From NCBI GenBank assembly GCA_934670025.1, contig CAKUOS010000024.1, positions 1 to 32,500 of the forward strand: a stretch of 32,500 nucleotides of DNA, written 5' to 3'. The notes under the pieces were generated by a model, which saw nothing but the letters and a program-made list of their open reading frames with translations, ran no database searches and was not told the DNA's origin. Positions 24,034-31,233 of this stretch are shown here, one piece after another (positions within the stretch are counted from its first letter, which is position 1; each line of letters begins with the position of its first letter). This DNA is from an uncultured Oscillospiraceae bacterium. Lineage in GTDB: Bacteria; Bacillota; Clostridia; Oscillospirales; Oscillospiraceae. The translations under genes were made by a program, and so were the position numbers.

Positions 24034-26493
24034 TCAGTCCGTCGGCGGGAGTTCCTCCAGCCCGGTATCGGAGAACGGGTCGTCCTCCTCTTCTTCCGGT
24101 TCCGGTTTTGGCAGATCGTCCGCGTCGTGGACGTAGCACTCGACGTTGATCGAGTCCACATCCGGGGACATCGCGGCATAATACCCTGCGGGCAGATCGT
24201 TTTTGAGAATGGCATATGCCTGGTCGGTCACGACGACGCCGTTTTTCGGGAACGCACGCGACACGTCGAGCAGCGCGACCTTGTGCGTGCCGTTGCCGGG
24301 CACCTGCGCGCAGAACTCGTTGGCCACGTGCCCGGAGGCGTCGCAGACGTCGACCAGCCGGTGGGCCGTACACTGCTCCGTCGGCACGTCGTGCGCGCTG
24401 AGCGTCACACGCACCGTACGGCTGCCGCGCGGGTCGAGCGCGCACGCATCGGACGGCAGGAGCCCGCTGTCGCGGCAGACCGTGACCTCCACAAGGCTGG
24501 ACGGCTGCTTGAAGGACTTGTTTTTCAGGCCCTCGTGTACGCGCTCCATGACCTGCTTCCACATGACGATGGACGGGTTCGTCTCGGAGTCGGTCAGGAC
24601 GATCTCCTCGGGGTCGTTATAGCCGCACCAGACCACGCCGGTGTAATACGGCGTATAGCCCGCGAACCAGCGGTCAAAATCGCGCGAGGTCGTGCCGGTC
24701 TTGCCGGCGACGGTCATGTCGGCCAGCTGCGCGGCCGCGCCGGTGCCGGTCTGGACGGTCTTTTCCAGCATACTGGTGATATACCATGCGGTCATATCCT
24801 TCATCGCGGCCTGCGAGGCCTGCGTATTATCGAGGATGACCTGGCCGTTCGCATCCTTGACGACGGTATACGTCCGTGCCTCGCGGTACACGCCCTCGTT
24901 GGCAAACGCCGCGTAGGCTGCGGTCATGGCGCGCACCGTCACGCCTCTTGTGAGGCTGCCGAGCGCCATCGCCCAGAGATTCACGTCGGACAGCTCTTCT
25001 CCGCCCGCGGTCGTGTACGACGAGACGAGCGTCGACAGGCCCATCTTGTCCTTGGCGAAGGAATAGCAGTATTCCGGTGTCATCTCGGCCACGAGCTTGA
25101 CGGGGATGGTATTGGTCGAGCGCGCGACGGCGTCCTCCACGGATTCCAGACCCCGGTACGTCTCGTCGAGGTTTTTCGGCCACGTGGCCGTATCGGTAAA
25201 GGAATAGGGCGTATCGTCCAGCACGGTCGCGGGCGTCACAAGGCCGAGCTCGATGGCCGGCGCGTAGACCGAGACGGGCTTGATGATCGAGCCGGGCGAC
25301 AGGAGGCTCTGCGTGGCGCAGTTCCAGATGAGACTGCCCTGCTTTTTGCCCACGCCGCCGGCCAGCGCGACGATATCGCCCGTCGTATTGTCGACGATGA
25401 CGATGCCCGATTGCAGCTGCTGCGAGCTTGCCGTGGCCGGGAGGCTCGAAAGATCCTCATACACCGCGTCGACCGCGGCCTGCACGTCGGGATCGATGGT
25501 GGAATAGATCTGATAGCCGCCCGTGCGGACCATCTCGTAGACGAGCTTGTATTCATAGCCCGTCTTGTCGCACAGATCGCTCACGACGTCGTTGATGACC
25601 TGATCCTCGAACCAGGAGTAGTATCCGTTGTCGTTCGAGCCGTTTGCGCGGCTGGCGTTGGAGAACACCAGCTCCTCGGCCAGCGCCTCGTCATGCTGCG
25701 TCTGGTTGATATAGCCCTGCTTGAGCATCTCGGACAGGATGACCTCCTGCCGTTCCTTGTTCTTCTCGGGGTTCAGATACGGATCGTAGAGCGAGGGGTT
25801 ATTTGTGATGCCGATGAGCGACGCGCACTCGGCCAGAGACAGATCCTTGACGTCCTTGCCGAAGTACACGCGCGAGGCAGACTGCACGCCGCGGCAGTTT
25901 TCGCCCAGCGGGATGATATTGAGGTAGCCCTCCATGATCTGATCCTTGGTGTGCGTCTTTTCATATTCCAGCGCGCGGTAGATCTCGATCACCTTGCGGC
26001 GCACGGTCACCTCGCGTTCGCCGGTGGCGTTTTTGATGAACTGCTGTGTGATCGTCGAGCCGCCGGCCTCGCTCTTGCCCATGAACATCTTGAAGCACGC
26101 CTTGAGCGTCGTCACCCAGTCGACGCCCTGATGCTTTTCAAAGCGCTTATCCTCGATGGCGATGCAGGCGTGGACGAGATTCTTTGGGATATCCTCATAC
26201 TTGACCCACGTGCTGTTGGAGCCGCCGTAAAGCGTCTTGAGCACCTCGTATTTGCCGGTCGCGCGGTCCTCGTAATAGATGACGGAGGTCTGGTCGAAGA
26301 CGATACCGTCCGAATCCCACTCGGCCTGCACGGAAAGATCGTTTTTCACGTAGACCGCGAACAGGCACGCAAAGATCAGAAACGCCAGAAACGCCGTCAG
26401 GAACACCGTCCCGACGACCTTGCCGACCGTCGCAAGCACGCGGCGCGCGCCGCTTTTGGGCCGCGGATCACCGTCTTGTTTTTGTTTCGCCAT
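24034..26493 (-). CDS. Class A penicillin-binding protein (glycosyltransferase/transpeptidase)
   Basis: An 819-residue bifunctional peptidoglycan synthase. A short basic cytoplasmic tail and one transmembrane anchor (about 20-48) come first. The GT51 glycosyltransferase carries IAIEDKRFEKHQG (catalytic Glu114) and GGSTITQQFIKN (145-156). The transpeptidase carries the nucleophile Ser402 in SIIK (Lys405), Ser459-Thr-Asn461 and Lys598-Thr-Gly600. After this come a region with five cysteines (about residues 700-770) and a Pro/Glu/Asp-rich tail. It acts on lipid II outside the membrane and should be a beta-lactam target. It is transcribed alone from a promoter at 26552-26580. The stop is ten bases from repeat copy 2. 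Confidence 0.95.
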   Translation of the reverse strand: MAKQKQDGDPRPKSGARRVLATVGKVVGTVFLTAFLAFLIFACLFAVYVKNDLSVQAEWDSDGIVFDQTSVIYYEDRATGKYEVLKTLYGGSNSTWVKYEDIPKNLVHACIAIEDKRFEKHQGVDWVTTLKACFKMFMGKSEAGGSTITQQFIKNATGEREVTVRRKVIEIYRALEYEKTHTKDQIMEGYLNIIPLGENCRGVQSASRVYFGKDVKDLSLAECASLIGITNNPSLYDPYLNPEKNKERQEVILSEMLKQGYINQTQHDEALAEELVFSNASRANGSNDNGYYSWFEDQVINDVVSDLCDKTGYEYKLVYEMVRTGGYQIYSTIDPDVQAAVDAVYEDLSSLPATASSQQLQSGIVIVDNTTGDIVALAGGVGKKQGSLIWNCATQSLLSPGSIIKPVSVYAPAIELGLVTPATVLDDTPYSFTDTATWPKNLDETYRGLESVEDAVARSTNTIPVKLVAEMTPEYCYSFAKDKMGLSTLVSSYTTAGGEELSDVNLWAMALGSLTRGVTVRAMTAAYAAFANEGVYREARTYTVVKDANGQVILDNTQASQAAMKDMTAWYITSMLEKTVQTGTGAAAQLADMTVAGKTGTTSRDFDRWFAGYTPYYTGVVWCGYNDPEEIVLTDSETNPSIVMWKQVMERVHEGLKNKSFKQPSSLVEVTVCRDSGLLPSDACALDPRGSRTVRVTLSAHDVPTEQCTAHRLVDVCDASGHVANEFCAQVPGNGTHKVALLDVSRAFPKNGVVVTDQAYAILKNDLPAGYYAAMSPDVDSINVECYVHDADDLPKPEPEEEEDDPFSDTGLEELPPTD

Positions 26494-26551
26494 AAGATCC
26501 TCCTGCTGTGCAGCTGTCCATAATATGCCATTTTATAATCCTATCTGAAAG

Positions 26552-26580
26552 ATTATATCACATCTGTCAATTATTTTGAA
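26552..26580 (-). promoter_or_regulatory. Promoter of the penicillin-binding protein gene
   Basis: On the minus strand there is a -10 TATAAT (26552-26557) with a TG extension one base upstream, and a -35-like TTCAAA (26575-26580) at 17 bp. A perfect TTGACA at 26565-26570 lies between them but has no -10 at the right distance. Confidence 0.65.
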
Positions 26581-26724
26581 AACAAATTTTAAAATCCATG
26601 CGGGCTTTTTGTTTCTTTCCACTTTTTTGCGCGCTTTGCGCGGATTTTTCCGCGTTTTTGGCCACGCTGCGCTGTTCCTGCGCGTTTTGGCCGCGGAGAA
26701 TCGGATCCGGTCATGAAATTCCTC

Positions 26725-26753
26725 TTGATTTTACGGCAAATTCAGGGTAAAAT
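26725..26753 (+). promoter_or_regulatory. Promoter of the DUF1292 gene
   Basis: -35 TTGATT (26725-26730), a 17-bp spacer and -10 TAAAAT (26748-26753), about 32 bases before the ATG. The intergenic DNA from 26581 to 26724 holds only short GC-rich inverted repeats and no gene. Confidence 0.7.
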
Positions 26754-26784
26754 AACGGCAAGAAAACACACTTGGAGGATTCCC

Positions 26785-27078
26785 ATGGAGCAGCAATACG
26801 GCGACGATTTCATCAGCATCACCGACGAAGACGGCAACGAATACGAGCTGGAGGTGCTCGCAGAGCTTGAGCACAACGGCAGCCGCTATCTGGCGCTCGT
26901 GCCCGCCGGCAGCGACGACAGCGAGGAGGCCGATCTGGAGGTCAGCATCCTGAAGTCCGTCGAGGAAAACGGCGAGGAATTCCTCGAGGCCGTGGAAGAC
27001 GACGCGGAGCTCGAAGAAGTCTACAACGCGCTGATGGAGCTCATCTACGAGGATGAGGAAGACGCGCCCGAGGCGTAA
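26785..27078 (+). CDS. DUF1292 domain protein (YrzB family)
   Basis: A 97-residue, very acidic protein. The DUF1292 core is visible as DDFISITDEDGNEYELEVLAELEHNGSRYLALVP with the closing VSILKSVEENGEEFLEAVEDDAELEEVYNAL. Function is unknown; in many Firmicutes the gene lies near yrrK/ruvX and alaS, which is not so here. I begin at 26785 because TTGGAGGA lies directly upstream and the promoter -10 is at 26748, which excludes the longer in-frame start at 26713. Followed at once by the candidate 6S RNA. Confidence 0.9.
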   Translation: MEQQYGDDFISITDEDGNEYELEVLAELEHNGSRYLALVPAGSDDSEEADLEVSILKSVEENGEEFLEAVEDDAELEEVYNALMELIYEDEEDAPEA

Positions 27079-27099
27079 AATAGCATAATTAAGTATGTC

Positions 27100-27303
27100 A
27101 TGTCCCTGCGGGGTGCGTGACGGGTCCACTTAAACCCACATTATATCTCAGGGATGCCGGATAACTTTTGCTGTCGATTGCAGGCCTCCCGCCCACGGCT
27201 TTGACCGGTGGTGGACGTTGGAAGCAGAGAAGCAGCAAAGAGGCGACCCACCTGCCCTTTCGTGCAGGTTATAATTGGACTCGCACGGCTTTCGCGGGGA
27301 CAT
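27100..27303 (+). ncRNA. ssrS: Candidate 6S RNA
   Basis: A non-coding stretch of about 200 bases whose ends pair in a long, bulged stem. 27102-27128 (GTCCCTGCGGGGTGCG... GGTCCA) pairs with 27276-27301 (TGGACTCGCACGG... CGCGGGGAC). Inside lie an A/T-rich, weakly paired region on both sides (ACTTAAACCCACATTATATC and GGTTATAAT) and a GC-rich apical part. This is the shape of 6S RNA, which binds housekeeping RNA polymerase. Length and internal sequence agree with what I recall of Clostridia 6S. A strong terminator follows at 27378. No clear promoter precedes it, so it may be processed from the DUF1292 transcript. Other structured RNAs are not excluded. Confidence 0.6.
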
Positions 27304-27413
27304 CGTCAGAAGCGGCTTTGACGGAACGAGCCATCGCAGAGCGATGTCTCTTATCCTCTAAAGCCGCTTCCTCCTCTCCAGAGCGCAGACCAAGTCTGCG
27401 CTCTGGTTTTTTT
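27304..27413 (+). repeat. Dispersed hairpin repeat, copy 3, carrying a strong terminator
   Basis: Matches the reverse complement of copies 1 and 2 (CGTCAGAAGCGGCTTTGACG... CTCTTATCCTCTAAAGCCG... hairpin). It begins right at the end of the candidate 6S RNA and forms a 94-base tandem pair with copy 4. Confidence 0.85.
27378..27413 (+). terminator. Intrinsic terminator inside repeat copy 3
   Basis: A 13-bp perfect stem (CCAGAGCGCAGAC / GTCTGCGCTCTGG), a three-base loop and seven T residues (27407-27413). A textbook terminator for the DUF1292/6S transcript. Confidence 0.9.
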
Positions 27414-27507
27414 GACGGAACGAAGTATCGCAGAGCGATGCTTCTTATCCTCTAAAGCCGCTTCTTCCTCTCCAAAACGCAAGCTGAACTTGCGTTTTGG
27501 TTTTTTT
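27414..27507 (+). repeat. Dispersed hairpin repeat, copy 4 (tandem with copy 3)
   Basis: Second 94-base unit in direct tandem with copy 3. The shared start is GACGGAACGA at 27320 and 27414. The hairpin arms differ in sequence between units but stay complementary. Confidence 0.85.
27472..27507 (+). terminator. Intrinsic terminator inside repeat copy 4
   Basis: A 12-bp perfect stem (CCAAAACGCAAG / CTTGCGTTTTGG), a five-base loop and seven T residues (27501-27507). It provides a second, back-up stop after the one at 27378. Confidence 0.88.
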
Positions 27508-27528
27508 GACGAGACTTCCCGGGAAGGT

Positions 27529-27557
27529 GTAGGGGCCGATGCCCACATCGGCCCATC
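27529..27557. repeat. GTAGGGGCCGATG-type palindrome inserted in the right composite repeat
   Basis: Left arm GGGGCCGATG (starting GTA at 27529), centre CCCA, right arm CATCGGCCC. It lies in about 55 bases present here but missing at the matching place in the left composite copy (near 23921). Confidence 0.8.
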
Positions 27558-27560
27558 TCC

Positions 27561-27767
27561 TCGCCCGCAGGCGCACGCTGCAAATTTCCTCCGCACCGAC
27601 ACCGCCGTCACCAACAGGCGCGGGCTCTTTCGGCAGTGATTCATTGATAGGCAAAAAGGGCGGTCGATAACGACCGTTCCTTTTTTGAGCAGATACGTGA
27701 CGGCGGTTTTTGAGTAAAAAGCACTCTTTTCTCCCCAATCTTTTCTCTTGCGAGAGAAAAGATTGGG
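27561..27767 (-). repeat. Composite repeat block with AGAGAAAAGATTGGG hairpin, right copy
   Basis: Inverted relative of 23714-23920, ending in the 34-base hairpin CCCAATCTTTTCTCT-TGCG-AGAGAAAAGATTGGG (27734-27767). The middle (about 27650-27690) differs, with its own small hairpin GGTCG/CGACC. Confidence 0.85.
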
Positions 27768-27823
27768 TCGCCGAAGGCACGTCGACCTCTCAGGCGCTTC
27801 GCGCCAGCATCCCTACCCCCTTT

Positions 27824-27976
27824 GTCCCTGCGGGACATTTCCCCCTGACAGGGGGAATCGGCCCCTTGCGAATGGGAGCCAAGGGATTTGCACAGTCCAA
27901 AGCCTCTCCTTGTGAAGGAGAGGTGCCGAGCACAGCGAGGCGGAGAGGTCGGACCGGCAGAGTCGTCGGCCCCTAC
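27824..27976. repeat. Further intergenic repeat cluster
   Basis: Four elements lie close together: hairpin GTCCC-TGC-GGGAC (27824-27836), hairpin TTCCCCC-TGACA-GGGGGAA (27839-27857), hairpin CCTCTCCTT-GTG-AAGGAGAGG (27903-27923), and a half copy of the GTAGGGGC family (27951-27976, ending TCGTCGGCCCCTAC). I see no gene here. From 27977 to 28083 I see nothing I can name. Confidence 0.65.
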
Positions 27977-28083
27977 GCCTTTTCGGGAGATCTTCCCAAA
28001 CCTTCAACCGCAAACCGGCGAAGCGTTTACAGACCGAAAAATGCGTTTTGCGGACGCTTTTGCAGGTATTGTAAAAATTACAC

Positions 28084-28112
28084 TTGCATCTGGGGACGCT
28101 TTTCAGTATAAT
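28084..28112 (+). promoter_or_regulatory. Promoter of the PrsA-like foldase gene
   Basis: A perfect -10 TATAAT (28107-28112) and -35-like TTGCAT (28084-28089) at 17 bp, giving a leader of about 74 bases before the ATG at 28193. Confidence 0.75.
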
Positions 28113-28192
28113 AGGCGATGAATTGCCTGAACGGCGTATTTTTGCCGTTTTCGGCAACCCCAGACTTAGACTTATGAGAGGAATGATCCCAA

Positions 28193-29761
28193 ATGAGCGC
28201 ATCCCGCGAAAAAAACAAGCGCAAAGAGCAGACCGCTTCGCCCGAAGCCGTCAAGGAAACGAAGAAAGGCATGAGCAAGGGTCTTAAGACGACGCTCGGC
28301 GTCATCTGCGCTGTTTTGGTCGTCTGCATCGTCGTTTTCTTCTATATGCTGACCAGCGGCTATTTCACCAGCCACTCCACCGCGGCCACCGTCGGCTCGC
28401 ATGATCTCTCCCCGGCTATGGTCGATCACTTCTACCGCGGCGCATACAACGATATGCAGAACCAGTACGGCAGCCTGATGAGCTACATCATCGACTCCAA
28501 CACGCCGCTCGACGAGCAGTTTTACGACGAAGAAGCCGGCACGACCTGGGCCGACTACTTCATCGAACAGGGTCTGAACACCGCCGCCGAGACCTACGCC
28601 ATCTATGACGCGGCCATCGCCGACGGCTACACGCTGAGCGACGAGGATCAGCAGACCATCGACACGCAGATCAGCCAGATCGCGCTCTATGCGTCCGCCA
28701 GCGGCTTCTCCACCGACACCTACATCGCCTATATGTACGGCACGGGCTGCAATGAAAAGACGCTGCGCGAGTATCTCAAGGTCGTCACCGTTGCCAGCAA
28801 CTACGCCAGCCAGACGGCCAACGCCTTCGAGTATTCCGACGAGCAGATCGACGCGGAGTATAACGCCAACGTCGACAAGTACGACGGCGTGACCTACCGC
28901 ACGTTCTCCGTCACCGACTCCATGTTCCAGACCGCCGTCGATGAGACCGGCGCGGAAGAAGCCGAGGCGGATGGCGCGGAGGATACGGAGCAGCTGTCCG
29001 ACGAGGAGCTGGCCGCTCTGAAGGAAGAGATGGCCTCGAAGATGGCCGCCGACGCCGAAGGCGACGAGCAGGCGTTCATCGACGCCGCGTATGAAAACGC
29101 CGCCGACGCTTCCAAGGAAACCTATGAAGATGAGAGCGCCACGCTGCGCGAGGACGCGCTCTACTCCTCCGTTTCCGACACCGCTTCGGCCGACTGGCTG
29201 TTTGACGCGGAGCGCAAGGAGGGCGACACGACCTACATCGCCGCGGATTCCGGTGTGTACTACGTCCTGTACTTCATCTCCCGCAGCACCAACGATTATC
29301 AGCTGCCGAACGTGCGCCACATCCTCATCTCCGTCTCCGACACCACGGACGAGACTGCGATGGACGAGGCCCGCACCAAGGCCGAGCAGATCCTGACCGA
29401 GTTTGACGCTGGCGAGCACACCGGCGAGGCCTTCGGCGAACTGGCCAGGGAATACACCGATGATTCCAACGGCGACGAGGGCGGCCTGTACACCAACATC
29501 ACCCCGGGCCAGATGGTCACGGAGTTCAACGACTGGTGCTTCGACGAGAGCCGCAAGCCCGGCGACACCGGCATCATCGAAACGTCCTACGGCGTACACG
29601 TCATGTACTTCGACGGCTACGGCGACACCTATCGCCATGTGATGGCTGAGAATACGCTGCGTACCAACGACTACAACGCCTGGCACGCATCCATCGTCGG
29701 CGAAGAGACCGAGGGCCGCTATACGCTGGTTCCGTTCGGCATGAAGTTCGTCACGAAATAA
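28193..29761 (+). CDS. Membrane-anchored parvulin-type foldase (PrsA/SurA-like peptidyl-prolyl isomerase)
   Basis: A 522-residue protein with a lysine-rich cytoplasmic start and one transmembrane segment (about 35-56, TTLGVICAVLVVCIVVFFYML). An extracytoplasmic SurA-N-like helical region (about 65-230) follows. An acidic insert lies around 250-300. The parvulin domain (about 375-480) carries NVRHILISVSD, GEAFGELAREYTDDS, GDEGGLYTNITPGQMVTEFNDWCF and GIIETSYGVHVMYF. It should help exported proteins fold on the outer membrane face. Unlike PrsA of Bacillus it has no lipobox and is held by a helix. Low-pI composition and many Thr/Asp/Tyr. The SD (GAGAGGAA) is weakly spaced. Monocistronic between a promoter and a terminator. 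Confidence 0.88.
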   Translation: MSASREKNKRKEQTASPEAVKETKKGMSKGLKTTLGVICAVLVVCIVVFFYMLTSGYFTSHSTAATVGSHDLSPAMVDHFYRGAYNDMQNQYGSLMSYIIDSNTPLDEQFYDEEAGTTWADYFIEQGLNTAAETYAIYDAAIADGYTLSDEDQQTIDTQISQIALYASASGFSTDTYIAYMYGTGCNEKTLREYLKVVTVASNYASQTANAFEYSDEQIDAEYNANVDKYDGVTYRTFSVTDSMFQTAVDETGAEEAEADGAEDTEQLSDEELAALKEEMASKMAADAEGDEQAFIDAAYENAADASKETYEDESATLREDALYSSVSDTASADWLFDAERKEGDTTYIAADSGVYYVLYFISRSTNDYQLPNVRHILISVSDTTDETAMDEARTKAEQILTEFDAGEHTGEAFGELAREYTDDSNGDEGGLYTNITPGQMVTEFNDWCFDESRKPGDTGIIETSYGVHVMYFDGYGDTYRHVMAENTLRTNDYNAWHASIVGEETEGRYTLVPFGMKFVTK

Positions 29762-29779
29762 TCCGCTTTGATTTGATGA

Positions 29780-29815
29780 AAAGAGCCGCTGCCTGATGGC
29801 AGCGGCTCTTTTTGT
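29780..29815 (+). terminator. Intrinsic terminator after the foldase gene
   Basis: A 14-bp perfect stem (AAAGAGCCGCTGCC at 29780-29793 with its complement at 29798-29811), loop TGAT, followed by TTT. Confidence 0.9.
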
Positions 29816-29865
29816 ATATTCGCGCCCCGATTTCGGCAGACTATGCTGGGAAAGGGGTGTTTTTC

Positions 29866-30237
29866 ATGCAGGATGCAAACCGGCCGCGCGTGGGCTTCTG
29901 TCTGCTGGCAGGCCTGCTGGCGGGCTTCGTGAACGGCTTTTTCGGCGCAGGCGGCGGGATGGTGCTCGTGCCGCTGCTGATCCGGCTCTGCAAACTTGAC
30001 GACAAGGACGCCTTCTCCTCGGCCATCGCGGTCATCCTGCCGCTGTGCCTCGTATCGATCGCGGTCTACGCGCTGCGCGGCGCGCTCCCGGTGCGTGAAG
30101 CCGTGCCGTATCTCATCGGCGGCGCGATCGGCGGCGTGCTGGCCGGTCTGCTGTTCAAAAAAGTCCCGGCGAAGGCGCTGCATCTGGCGCTCGGGGCCAT
30201 CATCCTGCTGGGAGGCGTACGTCTGATATTATGTTAA
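29866..30237 (+). CDS. TauE/SafE-family permease, half-size (first of pair)
   Basis: A 123-residue membrane protein with about four hydrophobic segments. It carries the TauE/SafE repeat motif GFVNGFFGAGGGMVLVPLL (about residues 19-37). Standard family members have about 250 residues with two such repeats; this gene holds one repeat only and the next gene holds the other. AAAGGGG lies eight bases before the ATG at 29866; an upstream ATG at 29812 would fall inside the foldase terminator. The family exports organic anions such as sulfite or sulfoacetate; the substrate here is unknown. Confidence 0.85.
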   Translation: MQDANRPRVGFCLLAGLLAGFVNGFFGAGGGMVLVPLLIRLCKLDDKDAFSSAIAVILPLCLVSIAVYALRGALPVREAVPYLIGGAIGGVLAGLLFKKVPAKALHLALGAIILLGGVRLILC

Positions 30238-30608
30238 CTTATATGGGTGCGATCCTGGCCGGGCTCGTCTGCGGCGTGCTGTCGGGCTTCGGCATCGGCG
30301 GCGGGAGTCTGCTTATGGTGTGGCTGACGGCCGTCCTCACGATGGAACAGAAAACGGCGCAGGGCGTGAATCTTCTGTACTTCCTGCCCTGCGCCGTGTG
30401 CGCGCTGATCTTTCATATCAAAAACCGCCGCATCGTCTGGCGGGCGGTCATTCCCGCGGCGCTGGCCGGCGCGGCCGCGGCGGCTGCGGGCGCCGTATGC
30501 GCGCAGCAGGTCGACGCGCAGCTGCTGCGGAAGCTGTTCGGCGGCTTTCTCATCCTTGTCGGACTGTCGGAGGTCTTTGGAAAGGGTCTGAAGAAGGAAA
30601 AAGCCTGA
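30231..30608 (+). CDS. TauE/SafE-family permease, half-size (second of pair)
   Basis: A 125-residue membrane protein with about four hydrophobic segments and the same motif in the form GLVCGVLSGFGIGGGSLLMVWL (about residues 10-31). The ATG at 30231 overlaps the stop of the first gene by 7 bases. The only SD-like site (GGGAGG) is about 17 bases away, so translation is probably coupled. An ATG at 30243 is an alternative start. The C-terminus is basic (FGKGLKKEKA), putting it in the cytoplasm. It very likely pairs with the first protein to make one complete transporter. Confidence 0.85.
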   Translation: MLTYMGAILAGLVCGVLSGFGIGGGSLLMVWLTAVLTMEQKTAQGVNLLYFLPCAVCALIFHIKNRRIVWRAVIPAALAGAAAAAAGAVCAQQVDAQLLRKLFGGFLILVGLSEVFGKGLKKEKA

Positions 30609-30622
30609 ATCCGACGCGGCGC

Positions 30623-31099
30623 TCAGCCCTCCGGAAGATTCCGCTTCCCGGTGAGCGACGTGAGGACGACGCTGCACACGCACGTGTGCGTCAGACTCCC
30701 GCACGTGTCGAGGGAAAACGATTCTTCGCCGTAGTGTGCCAGAATGCACCGCAGACCGCGGCGGATCTCCGTCTCGTCCGTCACGACGGCACACACGCCG
30801 CGGGCGATGACGCTTTCATAGCGCGCGGTGATGCCGTGCGCCGTGCGCTGGACACCGAGGAAGCGGTCGGCTTCGATGCACACGCGCGCGTCCTGCTGCA
30901 AAAGCGAGAGCTTTTCGCCCTGCTTTGCGCAGTGGAAGTACAAAATCGCCGCGCCGTCCGCCGTTTCCTCCACGCCGAACGACACCGGCACCACATACGG
31001 ATATTCTCCGCCGCGCATCGCCACGCGCACCGTGTCGCAGCGTGCAAGCATGGCGAGAATCTCCCGCCGGTCGGTCACTTCTCTGTCTGTGCGTCGCAT
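30623..31099 (-). CDS. NimA-like pyridoxamine 5'-phosphate oxidase-fold flavoprotein
   Basis: A 158-residue split-barrel protein. It opens with MRRTDREVTDRREILAML, followed by VRVAMRGGEYPYVVPVSFG and LYFHCAKQGEKLSLLQQDARVCIEAD. This is the layout of the NimA/PNPOx-like group, which binds FMN (or heme in some) and includes 5-nitroimidazole reductases. A resistance role is not shown; most relatives are uncharacterised housekeeping reductases. The start at 31099 is chosen for AGGAGGG eight bases upstream and the conserved MRR-x-DRE opening. It converges with the TauE pair at a 14-base gap with no obvious terminator. Confidence 0.87.
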   Translation of the reverse strand: MRRTDREVTDRREILAMLARCDTVRVAMRGGEYPYVVPVSFGVEETADGAAILYFHCAKQGEKLSLLQQDARVCIEADRFLGVQRTAHGITARYESVIARGVCAVVTDETEIRRGLRCILAHYGEESFSLDTCGSLTHTCVCSVVLTSLTGKRNLPEG

Positions 31100-31173
31100 A
31101 AAATACCCTCCTTGCAGGTTTTCGGTTATGCTTATCTTATCATGCAGGCGCGCGCGGCGCAAGATGCGCGGGA

Positions 31174-31202
31174 TTGCTTTTGCGTCCCGCGCGTGCTATA
31201 AT
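31174..31202 (+). promoter_or_regulatory. Promoter of the PHP phosphatase gene
   Basis: -35 TTGCTT (31174-31179), a 17-bp spacer and a perfect -10 TATAAT (31197-31202) with a TG extension. It predicts a leader of about 25 bases. Confidence 0.85.
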
Positions 31203-31233
31203 GACTGTTCAGAAACTGCAATCGAGGTGCGCC

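Noticed and set aside
23902..26523. 873-codon open frame on the plus strand opposite the penicillin-binding protein, and similar long mirrors at 15585-18020, 9834-11564 and 28172-29686
   Set aside because: They lie exactly opposite genes with full catalytic motifs, have His/Arg/Asp-rich low-complexity translations, and lack SD sites. Long antisense frames are common in GC-rich genes.
26713..26784. Longer N-terminus for the DUF1292 protein
   Set aside because: It spans the -35 and -10 of the promoter; the good SD belongs to the ATG at 26785.
27100..27303. T-box, SRP RNA or tmRNA as identity of the structured RNA
   Set aside because: No T-box GGUGG-ACCGCG motif, no SRP GGAAGCAGCC tetraloop context in a proper domain IV hairpin, and no tmRNA tag frame or tRNA-like ends; the long closing stem fits 6S better.
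23559..28000. CRISPR array or insertion sequence as explanation of the repeats
   Set aside because: Repeat units are few, unevenly spaced, in both orientations and without unique spacers of constant length. No transposase or cas gene is present.
30623..31099. Nitroimidazole resistance gene
   Set aside because: The fold resembles NimA, but this group contains many ordinary flavin-binding proteins. Nothing in the sequence or context shows resistance.
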